Source: CAZBZG01 sp964496245 | GTDB lineage: Bacteria; Planctomycetota; SZUA-567 | Direction: 5' to 3' | Assembly (NCBI GenBank): GCA_964496245.1 | Contig: CAZBZG010000122.1 | Coordinates: 1 to 12,729, forward strand | DNA length: 12,729 nt | The notes under the pieces: generated by a model | What the model saw: the letters and a program-made list of their open reading frames with translations, nothing else | The model's database searches: none | Told to the model about the DNA's origin: nothing | Program-made: the position numbers and the translations under genes | Shown: piece by piece, positions 1 to 6,580 of the stretch | How the letters are laid out: every line of letters starts with the position of its first letter | Numbering within the stretch: position 1 is the stretch's first letter

Positions 1-576
1 GCCGACAACTGGCCGACCTGGCGCAAGAACACGGACAAGGCGCGGCGCGAGATGGCTGCGGGCAAGCGCGACATCAATCTCAGCCGCGGCCACGAGTACG
101 CCTCGGACATCATTGCCGCGCACCTGTTCGACCGGCCTACCGTGATCTACGGGTCGGTGGCCAACACCGGCCTCATCCCCAACCTGCCCCCGACCGGGGT
201 GGTCGAGGTGGCCGTGCTCGTGGATCGACGGGGGACCACGCCCACCTTCTTCGGACCGCTGCCCGAGCAGGTCGCCGCGCTCTGCCGCAGCAACATGGCT
301 GTCTTCGAACTCGCCGTGCGAGGCATGCTCGAGCAGGATCGCGAAGCCGTGATCCACGCCATGATGCTCGACCCGCTCTCGGCCGCCGTCTGTTCGCCGG
401 CTGAACTCCGGGCCATGGCCGAGGAGCTCTTCCAGGCCGAGAAGCGGTACATCCCGGCCTGGTGCCAGCCGCCCAAGAAGCGCCCGCGCCGCGCGGGCAA
501 GCGTAAGCGCAACCGCACGACCGGCACCGACGGCGCAGCCGCGGTCTCGTCCATGGCCGCGCGGAACGTTTCGTGA
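1..576 (+). CDS. GH4 family glycosidase, alpha-galactosidase-like, C-terminal part (5' end outside window)
   Basis: The reading frame is open from base 1, so the window holds only about the last 191 residues of a gene that starts upstream. The visible part matches the C-terminal half of glycoside hydrolase family 4: a HEYAS segment, then NTGLIPNLPP, then VVEVAVLVDR, the same order as in the complete paralogue just downstream (HEYGS, NTGLLTNLPD, AVEVPCLVDR). GH4 enzymes cleave glycosides by an unusual redox mechanism using NAD and a divalent metal; the cofactor and metal residues would be in the missing part. After the usual end of the family (around YIPAWCQ) there is an extra tail of about 35 residues, first rich in Lys and Arg and then in Ala, Thr and Ser, which the neighbour lacks. 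The family is secure; the substrate is not, with alpha-galactoside or alpha-glucuronide/glucoside possible. Confidence 0.85.
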   Translation, partial: ADNWPTWRKNTDKARREMAAGKRDINLSRGHEYASDIIAAHLFDRPTVIYGSVANTGLIPNLPPTGVVEVAVLVDRRGTTPTFFGPLPEQVAALCRSNMAVFELAVRGMLEQDREAVIHAMMLDPLSAAVCSPAELRAMAEELFQAEKRYIPAWCQPPKKRPRRAGKRKRNRTTGTDGAAAVSSMAARNVS

Positions 577-610
577 ATGGCTTTGGGAGGCCTGCTGTTC
601 CGTTCGCGTG

Positions 611-703
611 TTTCGGTCTCTCGCCAAGGCGCCAAGAGCGCCAAGAAGAGGCCGAACGTTTCGTTCTTTCGTCTTTGCGTTCTTGGCGCCTTGGCGACAG
701 GAC
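611..703. repeat. Imperfect palindromic element with 17-bp inverted repeat (GCCAAG type)
   Basis: The 173-bp gap between the two GH4 genes contains a perfect 17-bp inverted repeat: TCGCCAAGGCGCCAAGA at 621-637 and its reverse complement at 681-697. The left arm continues with a second copy of GCGCCAAGA at 638-646, and the right arm is preceded by TCTTTGCGT. Similar GCCAAGGCGCCAAGA / TTGGCGCCTTGGCG palindromes are familiar as dispersed intergenic repeats in many environmental bacterial genomes, as REP-like or miniature non-coding elements. In RNA it would form a strong stem with a 43-nt loop. No T-tract follows, so it is not a classical terminator, although it could stabilise or attenuate the message between the two genes. 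Confidence 0.7.
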
Positions 704-749
704 TTCCTTTGCGTAGCCGTCTGACCCACCTTGCAGAGAGGACCCCATC

Positions 750-2162
750 ATGCCGAAGATCACCTTCCTGGGCGCAGGCAGCACCGTGTTCGCCAAGAAC
801 ATCCTGGGCGACTGCATGCTCACCCCGGCCCTGCAGGACGCGCACATGGCGCTGTACGACATCGACGGCACGCGCCTGCGAGAATCCAAGCGCATGCTCA
901 CCACGCTCAACCGCAACATCAACAAGGGCCGCGCCCGGATCACCGCGCACTGCGGGGTCCGACAGCGCCGCACCGCCTTGCGCAACGCCGACTACGTAGT
1001 GGACGCCATCCAGGTCGGCGGATACGAACCGAGCACGGTCATCGACTTCGAGATCCCCAAGCAGTACGGCCTGCGACAGACCATCGCCGACACCACCGGC
1101 ATCGGCGGCATCTTCCGCGCGCTGCGCACCATCCCCGTGCTCTTCGACATCGCCAAAGACATGGCGGCGGTCTGCCCGGACGCCTGGATGCTCAACTACT
1201 CCAATCCCATGCCCACCCTGAGCACGGCCATGACCCGCGAAACCTCGGTCCAATACGTGGGCCTCTGCCACTCGGTCCAGGGCTGCGCCCGGGCGCTGCT
1301 CGCCCAGGTGGGCCTGAACAAGAAGTACGCGGACAAGCCCATCCTGTGGAAGATCGCGGGCATCAACCACATGGGCTGGCTGCTCGAGATCAGCCACGAG
1401 GGCAAGGATCTCTACCCGGAGATCAAAAAGAAGGCCGCGCGGCTCCTGGCCAGCGTGCAGAAGCGGGGCGGGGCCCGCAAGGTGATCGACGCGGCGCGCA
1501 AGCGGTACGGGACCGAGTGGCGCGCGCGCTCGCCCCTCGCGCGGGCCGCTCAGGACCGGGTCCGGCTCAAGATCCTGCTCACCTTCGGCTTCTACAATAC
1601 CGAGTCCTCCGAGCACAGCGCCGAGTACCATCCCTACTGGATCAAGGACGCCCACCCCGAGCTGATCGATCAGTATGCCATTCCGCTCGACGAGTATCCG
1701 CGCCGGTGCGTGGCCCAGATCGAAAACTGGAAATCGCGCGCCAAGGAACTCGTGCGCAACCCCGCGCTCGACCACCGGCGCACGCACGAGTACGGCTCGC
1801 GCATCATGGAGGCGATCGAGACCGACGTCCCCGCGCACATCGGCGGCAACGTGCTCAACACCGGCCTCCTCACGAACCTGCCGGACAATATGGCCGTGGA
1901 GGTGCCCTGCCTGGTCGACCGGAACGGCGTGCAGGGCTGTTTTGTCGGCGCGCTGCCCGAAGTCTGCGCCGCGCTCAACCGCACGAACGTCAACGTGCAC
2001 CTGCTGACCGTGGAAGCAGCCGTGACCCGGCGCAAAGACGCAGTCTATCACGCGGCCCTGCTCGACCCGCACCTGCGAAGCGAGCTCACGATCGACCAGA
2101 TCGTCCGCCTCTGCAACGACCTCATCAAGGCCCACGGCAAGATGCTGCCGCGGTTCCGGTAG
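750..2162 (+). CDS. GH4 family glycosidase, alpha-galactosidase (MelA)-like
   Basis: A complete 470-residue GH4 protein, the usual family length. It should bind NAD and a divalent metal (normally Mn) in the cytoplasm and hydrolyse an alpha-linked glycoside by oxidation at C3, elimination and re-reduction. The N-terminal Rossmann segment reads ITFLGAGSTVFAKN (residues 4-17), with Asp37 in LYDIDG as the likely ribose-binding acid. Catalytic signatures are LNYSNPM (148-154), GLCHSVQG (171-178, with Cys173 and His174) and GINHMGW (204-210, metal-ligand His207). Further on come TESSEHSAEYHPYW and the NTGLLTNLP / EVPCLVDR block. The GLCHS and NYSNPM forms favour the alpha-galactosidase/alpha-glucuronidase branch over phospho-glycosidases; the exact sugar is uncertain. 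AGAGAGGA at 735-742 is a well-spaced ribosome binding site. It probably forms a paralogous pair with the gene upstream. Confidence 0.9.
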   Translation: MPKITFLGAGSTVFAKNILGDCMLTPALQDAHMALYDIDGTRLRESKRMLTTLNRNINKGRARITAHCGVRQRRTALRNADYVVDAIQVGGYEPSTVIDFEIPKQYGLRQTIADTTGIGGIFRALRTIPVLFDIAKDMAAVCPDAWMLNYSNPMPTLSTAMTRETSVQYVGLCHSVQGCARALLAQVGLNKKYADKPILWKIAGINHMGWLLEISHEGKDLYPEIKKKAARLLASVQKRGGARKVIDAARKRYGTEWRARSPLARAAQDRVRLKILLTFGFYNTESSEHSAEYHPYWIKDAHPELIDQYAIPLDEYPRRCVAQIENWKSRAKELVRNPALDHRRTHEYGSRIMEAIETDVPAHIGGNVLNTGLLTNLPDNMAVEVPCLVDRNGVQGCFVGALPEVCAALNRTNVNVHLLTVEAAVTRRKDAVYHAALLDPHLRSELTIDQIVRLCNDLIKAHGKMLPRFR

Positions 2163-2170
2163 GACATCCG

Positions 2171-2187
2171 GTAGCACCTATTGCTAC
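2171..2187. terminator. Small stem-loop between convergent genes, possible weak bidirectional terminator
   Basis: GTAGCA (2171-2176) and TGCTAC (2182-2187) form a perfect 6-bp stem around a 5-base loop. It lies in the 21-bp gap between the end of the GH4 gene and the end of the convergent riboflavin synthase gene, and overlaps the latter's stop codon. No T-run follows on either strand, so intrinsic termination would be weak at best. Confidence 0.3.
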
Positions 2188-2816
2188 GCGAAGCCGTGTG
2201 CGCGCAGGAAGTCTTCGGTGAGACCGCGTTCGGCGTCCGCGCGGCGGGCGGCGTAGCGGGCGAAGACGTCAGCTTCGAGGTTGACGCGCGCGCCGACCGC
2301 GGCCCGGCCCAGGGTGGTGCGATTGTAGGTCTCGGGAATCACGCTGACCGCGAAGCTGTCGCGTCCGGCCGCCGTCACGGTGAGCGAGACGCCGTCCACC
2401 GCGATGGAGCCCTTCTCGGCCACGAGCGGCCGCAGCAGCTCCGGCAGGGAAAAGATGAAGACCCAGCTTTCCGGCAGCGTGCGGATCTCCCGGACCGTGC
2501 TCACGGCGTCCACGTGCCCGAGCACGATGTGCCCGTCCAGGGGATCGCCCACGCGCAGCGAGGGCTCGAGATTGACCGTTGCCCCGACCCTGAGAGCGCC
2601 GAGCGTCGTCCGGTCGATCGTCTCCGCCACCGCGTCGAAGGTCGCCACAGCACCCTCTGTGCGCGTGACCGTGAGGCAGACGCCCGAGACCGCGATCGAA
2701 GCCCCGGACTTCGGACGCGCTTCCAACCCCGACACGTCCACGGAGAACGCCCGCCCCCCGCCTTGGGGCGCACTCGCCGCAACAATTCCCAGGGCACGAA
2801 TGAGGCCGGTGAACAT
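2184..2816 (-). CDS. ribE: Riboflavin synthase (alpha chain)
   Basis: A 210-residue protein with the two-fold internal repeat of riboflavin synthase, which dismutates two molecules of 6,7-dimethyl-8-ribityllumazine into riboflavin and a pyrimidine, the last step of riboflavin synthesis. It begins with the family signature MFTGLI. The two barrel repeats show matching motifs: SGVCLTV (44-50) against DGVSLTV (141-147), and AETIDRTTLG (64-73) against PETYNRTTLG (161-170). The GHIVLGHVD segment (95-103) is the conserved junction region. Cys47 and the Asp141/Ser144 region correspond to residues considered important in the E. coli enzyme. The frame stays open upstream, but the start at 2816 is chosen because it gives the family N-terminus and is preceded by GGTGGAGG on the minus strand. 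No other rib genes are visible nearby, so it is a lone gene here. Confidence 0.95.
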   Translation of the reverse strand: MFTGLIRALGIVAASAPQGGGRAFSVDVSGLEARPKSGASIAVSGVCLTVTRTEGAVATFDAVAETIDRTTLGALRVGATVNLEPSLRVGDPLDGHIVLGHVDAVSTVREIRTLPESWVFIFSLPELLRPLVAEKGSIAVDGVSLTVTAAGRDSFAVSVIPETYNRTTLGRAAVGARVNLEADVFARYAARRADAERGLTEDFLRAHGFA

Positions 2817-2860
2817 GGACGCCTCCACCCGGTTCTCGCGGTTCCGATTCGTTCCCCGGC

Positions 2861-2889
2861 ATTGTAGGTCGCCCGCCGGGAGCGAGCAA
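2861..2889 (-). promoter_or_regulatory. Probable sigma-70-type promoter for ribE
   Basis: On the minus strand TTGCTC (2884-2889) is followed after 17 bp by TACAAT (2861-2866), a 5/6 match to the -10 consensus. Transcription would begin near 2854, about 40 bases before the ribE start. The -35 box is only a 3/6 match, so the call rests mainly on the -10 box and its placement. Confidence 0.5.
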
Positions 2890-2897
2890 CAAAAAGC

Positions 2898-2927
2898 TTG
2901 ACAGAAACCGAATGGACCGATGATACT
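2898..2927 (+). promoter_or_regulatory. Sigma-70-type promoter for the STAS-domain gene
   Basis: A perfect -35 box TTGACA (2898-2903), 18 bp, then GATACT (2922-2927) as -10. The start point would be near 2934, giving a leader of about 45 bases before the ATG at 2979. The TTG at 2898 is in frame with the gene but is the -35 box, not a start codon. The box is preceded by GC, giving GCTTGACA, a context shared with the promoters at 5785 and 6520. It lies back to back with the ribE promoter. Confidence 0.6.
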
Positions 2928-2978
2928 CGCGTCGGTCGTTCGCCGCTCGCAACGATGGGGCGGCCCCCGGGGGAGCCC

Positions 2979-3437
2979 ATGAGCGACGAGCCGGATACGC
3001 CACCCGCATCCGCCGCACGCGGCCACATGCTCCAGCAGGTCCTCTTCGAACTCTCGACCGGGGACCACGCCCGCGTCCAGACCGCCCTCGGCCCCGGGGG
3101 CGCGCCGCTCATCCGGATCCTCGACCGTCCCCCGCCGGAGGCGTCCAGCTCCGCCCCCTCCTCGGATCTCGCCGAAGTCCTGAAGTCCGAGAGCAGCCGG
3201 CTGATCCTCGATCTCAGCCAGTGCGAGTACCTCTCTTCAGCCGACTTGGGACTCGTGGCCCGTCTGGCCGGGGTCCAGAAGGACAGCGGCGGCCGCCTCT
3301 ACGTGGTGGGGGCCAGCCGCCACGCCCTGAAGATGATGCGCCTGGTCGGCCTGGACCAGGCCTTCGAGACCTGCACCACGCTCGACGAACTCCCCCCGGA
3401 CGCGTCGGATTCGCCGGATCGAGACGCCACGCCGTAA
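2979..3437 (+). CDS. STAS-domain protein, anti-sigma factor antagonist-like
   Basis: A 152-residue cytoplasmic protein whose C-terminal half (about 74-138) is a STAS domain, the fold of SpoIIAA/RsbV. These are phosphorylation-controlled partners of anti-sigma kinases or scaffold components in signalling. The core reads LILDLSQCEYLSSADLG (75-91) followed by a helix with RLAGVQKDSGGRLYVVGAS. Ser87 aligns with the phosphorylated serine of SpoIIAA (DSSGLG); the usual Gly after it is changed to Asp (SADLG). The first 70 residues are low-complexity Pro/Ser/Ala-rich plus a degenerate strand region. GGGGGAG at 2969-2975 supports the start at 2979; an in-frame ATG at 2955 has no good ribosome site. 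No partner kinase or sigma factor is adjacent. The aspartate kinase downstream is unlikely to be co-regulated, being 227 bp away. Confidence 0.8.
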   Translation: MSDEPDTPPASAARGHMLQQVLFELSTGDHARVQTALGPGGAPLIRILDRPPPEASSSAPSSDLAEVLKSESSRLILDLSQCEYLSSADLGLVARLAGVQKDSGGRLYVVGASRHALKMMRLVGLDQAFETCTTLDELPPDASDSPDRDATP

Positions 3438-3585
3438 TGGGACCCGGCATCTCCGCCCCTTGGCAACGTGCGGTCAGCCCGCAGGACAACGCTTGTGCCT
3501 ACCAGCAGGAGCTGCGACGCCCCCGTCAGCGGCCTGCCGTGCGGAGGGCTTCCCCGCCCGGATGGTGGATCGGCGCCTTTTTTGC

Positions 3586-3614
3586 TGGAAATCGACGGCA
3601 TTGTGGGTAAGAAT
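3586..3614 (+). promoter_or_regulatory. Weak candidate promoter for lysC
   Basis: The 227-bp gap before lysC has only a weak sigma-70-like pair: TGGAAA (3586-3591), 17 bp, AAGAAT (3609-3614), each 4/6 to consensus. A T6 run at 3578-3583 follows the palindrome GGCGCC, but no convincing stem precedes it. A 5-bp hairpin lies at 3469-3483. I recognise no riboswitch in the gap. Confidence 0.25.
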
Positions 3615-3664
3615 GCGGGTCCGAATCCGGAGGACCCGACAGTCCCTGACGCCGGGAGACACAC

Positions 3665-4996
3665 ATGATCGCCATGAAGTTCGGCGGCACGAGCGTGGGC
3701 ACGGCCGAACGCCTGCGCACCGCCTGCAGCATTGTCAAGGACCGCCTCTCCGAAAAGCCCTTCGTGGTCGTGTCCGCGCACAGCAGTCCGGAATGCCGGA
3801 TGACGAACACCCTCATCGATTCGGCGCAGAAGGCCCTCGAAGGCAATGTCGACACGTCCCGCGTAGCCAACCTCCAGCGCGGCATCTGCAAGGATCTGGG
3901 GGTACCGGCCGAACTCGTGGAGACGGAACTCGAGGAGTTCGCCCGCCTGCTCTTCGGCATCTCCATGATCGGCGAACTCACGCCCCGCACCATGGACCTG
4001 GTCATGAGCTTTGGCGAGCGCATGTCCCACAAGGTCTTCGCCGACGTACTCCGGCGCGAGTTCGACCTCAACGCCAAGGCGGCCACGGCTTACGATCTGG
4101 GTCTCCTGACAGACGGACAGTTCGGTTCCGCCCAGCCCGACAAGAGCTGCTACCCCCAGATCGCCAGCCAGGTCCACGATCTCGAGGCCGATGTGGTGGT
4201 GACCACCGGATTCCTCGGCAAGGGACCCGACGGACACATCACGACCCTGGGGCGCGGCGGATCGGACTACTCGGCCACCATTTTCGGCGCCGCGCTCGGC
4301 GCCAAGGAGGTCCAGATCTGGACGGACGTGGACGGCGTCATGACCGCCGACCCGTCCATGTTCGAAACGGCCCACAGCATACCGGAGCTCTCCTTCCTGG
4401 AGGCATCCGAACTGGCCTGGTACGGCGCCCAGGTCCTCCATCCGCTGACCATGGTCCCGGCGATCGAACACGACATCCCGGTGCGCATCCTGAACACCAT
4501 GCGCCCGGATCATCCGGGCACCCGCGTGGTCTCCGAGACCGTGTCCGCCGCATCCGTGGCCAAGAGCATCGTCTACAAGGAGCACATCAATCTCGTCACG
4601 ATCACGTCCAGCGGCATGCTGGGCACGCCCGGCTTCATGGCCAAGGTCTTCGAGGTCTTCGGCCGGCACCAGATCGACATCCACATGATCGCCACCTCCG
4701 AGGTCTCCATCAGCCTGACGATCCCCCGCGGCGACGGCATCGAGAACGCGGCCGAGGACCTCAAGGAATTCGCCGAAGTGGACGTGGAGTACAACAAGGC
4801 CATCATCTGCATCATCGGCGAGAACATGGCGGGCGTGAAGGGAACGGCCAAGCGCGTCTTCTCCGCCGTGGCCGACGCAGGGGTCAACATCCGCATGATC
4901 AGCCAGGGCGCCCGGGAGCTGAACATCGCCCTGCTGGTCGACGACGACGATATCGAGGCCGCGGTCAAGGCCCTGCATCGGGAATTCTTCGAATAG
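3665..4996 (+). CDS. lysC: Aspartate kinase, monofunctional, with two ACT domains
   Basis: A 443-residue enzyme that phosphorylates aspartate to 4-phospho-aspartate with ATP, the first step towards lysine, threonine, methionine and diaminopimelate. The kinase domain has KFGGTSV (5-11), the substrate-binding SFGERM (115-120), GRGGSDYSA (196-204) and WTDVDGV (219-225). Two ACT regulatory domains follow, about 308-372 (with TSEVSIS, 344-350) and 380-443 (with GVNIRMISQG, 406-415), which normally bind lysine or threonine for feedback inhibition. The length matches E. coli-type LysC. No homoserine dehydrogenase domain is fused. The ATG at 3665 has GGGAG six bases upstream; an ATG at 3674 would also keep the KFGG motif but has poorer spacing. 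It is followed after 19 bp by the phosphoesterase gene, so the two are likely co-transcribed. Confidence 0.95.
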   Translation: MIAMKFGGTSVGTAERLRTACSIVKDRLSEKPFVVVSAHSSPECRMTNTLIDSAQKALEGNVDTSRVANLQRGICKDLGVPAELVETELEEFARLLFGISMIGELTPRTMDLVMSFGERMSHKVFADVLRREFDLNAKAATAYDLGLLTDGQFGSAQPDKSCYPQIASQVHDLEADVVVTTGFLGKGPDGHITTLGRGGSDYSATIFGAALGAKEVQIWTDVDGVMTADPSMFETAHSIPELSFLEASELAWYGAQVLHPLTMVPAIEHDIPVRILNTMRPDHPGTRVVSETVSAASVAKSIVYKEHINLVTITSSGMLGTPGFMAKVFEVFGRHQIDIHMIATSEVSISLTIPRGDGIENAAEDLKEFAEVDVEYNKAIICIIGENMAGVKGTAKRVFSAVADAGVNIRMISQGARELNIALLVDDDDIEAAVKALHREFFE

Positions 4997-5015
4997 AACC
5001 CCTGGGCGAACCCGA

Positions 5016-5762
5016 ATGAAGATCGCATTCGTCTCCGACATCCACGGCAACCTCGCCGCCCTCAAGGCGGTGCTGGCCGACATCGACCAGCACGCCCCGG
5101 ATGCCGTCGTCTGCCTGGGCGACACCGTGGGGTACGGACCGCAGCCGCGGGAATGCCTCCGCATGGTGCGGGAGCGTTGCGACCTGGTCCTGATGGGCAA
5201 CCACGAGGACGCCGTACTCAAGGGGGCCGAGCACTTCACCCCCTTGGCGCGCATCGCCATCGACTGGACGGCCCAGCAGCTGCGGGAGCCGGAGCTCCTG
5301 GAATACATTGCCTCCCTCCGGCCGGCGAGCCGGCAGCCGTACGGCCTGCTGGTCCACGGCAGCATCCGCGACCCCCTCTTCGACTACGTGCGCGAGGCAG
5401 ACAGCCCGTGGATCTTCCACCAGCTCGTGCAGACCCTGCGCAACGAGTTCACCGAGTTCAACCTCTGCTTCGTGGGCCACAATCACCGCGCTTTTCTCGG
5501 GACGGAGGTGGGATACATCTTTCCGCACGACGACGAGCCTTCGCCCCAGACGCGCTTTCAGCTGGAAGGCCAGAAGGCCTACGTCTCGGTGGGATCGGTC
5601 GGACAGCCCCGGGACGGCGACCCCCGCAGCAGCTGGCTGCTCTTCGACGGAACGAGCGCCGAGTACCATCGCGTCGACTACGAACGGGAAAGGACGGTCC
5701 ATTTGATCCGCCAGGCCGGTCTGCCGGAGTTTCTGGCCGAACGCTTGCTCTACGGCGAATGA
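5016..5762 (+). CDS. Calcineurin-like metallophosphoesterase
   Basis: A 248-residue cytoplasmic protein with the complete dinuclear metal site of the calcineurin-like phosphoesterase family: SDIHGN (7-12, Asp8 and His10), LGDTVGYGP (34-42, Asp36), GNHED (61-65, Asn62 and His63), VHGS (113-116, His114) and GHNH (154-157). The C-terminal SVGSVGQPRDGDPR (191-204) is typical of the YfcE/MJ0936-like branch, whose members hydrolyse phosphodiesters or nucleotides such as Ap4A in other species. The true substrate cannot be read from the sequence. No signal peptide is seen. It starts 19 bp after lysC without a strong ribosome site of its own, suggesting translation by coupling or readthrough from lysC. 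No link to amino-acid synthesis is obvious. Confidence 0.88.
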   Translation: MKIAFVSDIHGNLAALKAVLADIDQHAPDAVVCLGDTVGYGPQPRECLRMVRERCDLVLMGNHEDAVLKGAEHFTPLARIAIDWTAQQLREPELLEYIASLRPASRQPYGLLVHGSIRDPLFDYVREADSPWIFHQLVQTLRNEFTEFNLCFVGHNHRAFLGTEVGYIFPHDDEPSPQTRFQLEGQKAYVSVGSVGQPRDGDPRSSWLLFDGTSAEYHRVDYERERTVHLIRQAGLPEFLAERLLYGE

Positions 5763-5784
5763 TCGGGCCAGCGCCACGACACGC

Positions 5785-5814
5785 TTGACGTGGGCCCATC
5801 TCCGGTTCTAGTAT
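5785..5814 (+). promoter_or_regulatory. Sigma-70-type promoter for the response regulator gene
   Basis: TTGACG (5785-5790), 18 bp, TAGTAT (5809-5814): 5/6 and 4/6 to consensus with acceptable spacing. The start point would be near 5821, leaving a leader of about 78 bases. The box is again preceded by GC (GCTTGACG). It begins 22 bases after the phosphoesterase stop codon. Confidence 0.6.
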
Positions 5815-5898
5815 GCGAAACCGCAGCCGGAACCAACGCACGGCCGCACCCCGTCATCGAGAAGCCGTACCATACGCCACAGGGCCAAGGAGCCTCGC

Positions 5899-6408
5899 AT
5901 GCCAGATCAGGAGCCCGGCAGAGACCAGCCCCCACAGGAGGAGAAGCCCGGAGCCAAGAAATTCTCGGTGGAGGCCGATGGAGTCAAATCGGAGGGCAAG
6001 ACGGAAGAGCCGCCGCCTCGGAAGGTCCTGGTGGTCGAGGACTCCAAGCCGTTGCGGCGGATGCTCGTCAAGATCCTGGAGACGCAGGGCTTTGTGGCCA
6101 CGGAAGCCGAGCACGGGAAGAACGCTTTGGCGGTGATCAAGGAACAGGGGCCGGAAGCCTTCGATCTGCTGCTCGTCGATCTCATGATGCCGGTCATGGA
6201 CGGGGCCCAGTTCATGTCCGAAGCGCGCACGACCTTTGGCGACAAGCTGCCGCCCGTCCTCGTCTGCTCGAGCCGTTCGGACCGCGAAGCCATCCAGCTG
6301 GTCATGAAGCTGGGCGTGAGCGGCTACGTCCTCAAACCGTTCAAGACCGAGACCGTGATCGCCAAGGTCAAGGAGATCTTCGCCGAAGAGGCGCCCGACG
6401 AGTCGTGA
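5899..6408 (+). CDS. Single-domain response regulator (CheY-like receiver)
   Basis: A 169-residue protein made of a charged, Pro-rich N-terminal tail (1-40) and one receiver domain (41-165), with no DNA-binding or enzymatic output domain. All key residues are present: the acidic pair Glu47-Asp48 in VVEDS, phospho-acceptor Asp94 in LLVDLMMPVMDG, the switch Ser124 in VLVCSS, and Lys146 in YVLKPFK. It should therefore be phosphorylated by a sensor kinase and act by protein-protein contact or in a phosphorelay. No kinase is encoded in the window. AAGGAG at 5887-5892 sits seven bases before the ATG and supports the start. It has its own promoter and lies upstream of the ATP synthase operon, but a separate promoter follows, so no functional link is implied. 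Confidence 0.92.
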   Translation: MPDQEPGRDQPPQEEKPGAKKFSVEADGVKSEGKTEEPPPRKVLVVEDSKPLRRMLVKILETQGFVATEAEHGKNALAVIKEQGPEAFDLLLVDLMMPVMDGAQFMSEARTTFGDKLPPVLVCSSRSDREAIQLVMKLGVSGYVLKPFKTETVIAKVKEIFAEEAPDES

Positions 6409-6505
6409 GCCCCAGCGCATGCGTTTGATACAGATATCGCCGCTGGCAGGGGTTGCGGGACCTGTGCGCGATCGTCCGGGCCTGGCCGGCCGTCTCTCCC
6501 GCGCC

Positions 6506-6523
6506 TCAAGCGTTTTCGCTTGA
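6506..6523. promoter_or_regulatory. Perfect 7-bp inverted repeat overlapping the atp promoter -35 box
   Basis: TCAAGCG (6506-6512), four T, and CGCTTGA (6517-6523) form a perfect 7-bp hairpin whose right arm contains TTGA of the -35 box TTGACA. It could be a regulator binding site. Alternatively, as RNA made by readthrough from the response regulator gene, it could form a stem-loop, though no T-run follows. Confidence 0.4.
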
Positions 6524-6548
6524 CAACCCCCGGCCGGCCGCCTAATCT
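6520..6548 (+). promoter_or_regulatory. Sigma-70-type promoter of the ATP synthase operon
   Basis: A perfect TTGACA (6520-6525), a 17-bp spacer made almost only of G and C, and TAATCT (6543-6548), which keeps the T, A and final T of the -10 box. Transcription would begin near 6555, about 26 bases before the first gene. The palindrome GGCCGGCC occurs in the spacer and again 48 bp upstream (6484-6491). It shares the GCTTGAC context with the promoters at 2898 and 5785. Confidence 0.6.
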
Positions 6549-6580
6549 CAGACGACTCAGCGCCTGAGAGGTTGTGCACG

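Noticed and set aside
564..664. 11-bp direct repeat (GAACGTTTCGT) as a target-site duplication
   Set aside because: The copies do not flank the palindromic element; the second lies inside its loop.
147..2177. 676-codon open frame on the minus strand
   Set aside because: It lies antisense to two clear GH4 genes, its translation shows no domain, and it runs across the intergenic repeat. Long antisense frames are expected at this GC content.
2898..2978. TTG start at 2898 or ATG at 2955 for the STAS gene
   Set aside because: The TTG is the -35 box of a good promoter, and the ATG at 2955 has no ribosome site. The ATG at 2979 has GGGGGAG.
3438..3664. Lysine or SAM riboswitch upstream of lysC
   Set aside because: A riboswitch would be sensible before aspartate kinase, but I see none of the conserved core sequences, only a 5-bp hairpin at 3469-3483 and a T6 run without a convincing stem.
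3299..5365. 688-codon open frame on the minus strand
   Set aside because: It is antisense to lysC and the phosphoesterase gene, with Gly/His/Val-rich sequence lacking motifs.
6572..6580. TTG start at 6572 for the first atp gene
   Set aside because: It directly abuts the GAGAGG ribosome site, leaving no spacing; the GTG at 6581 fits.
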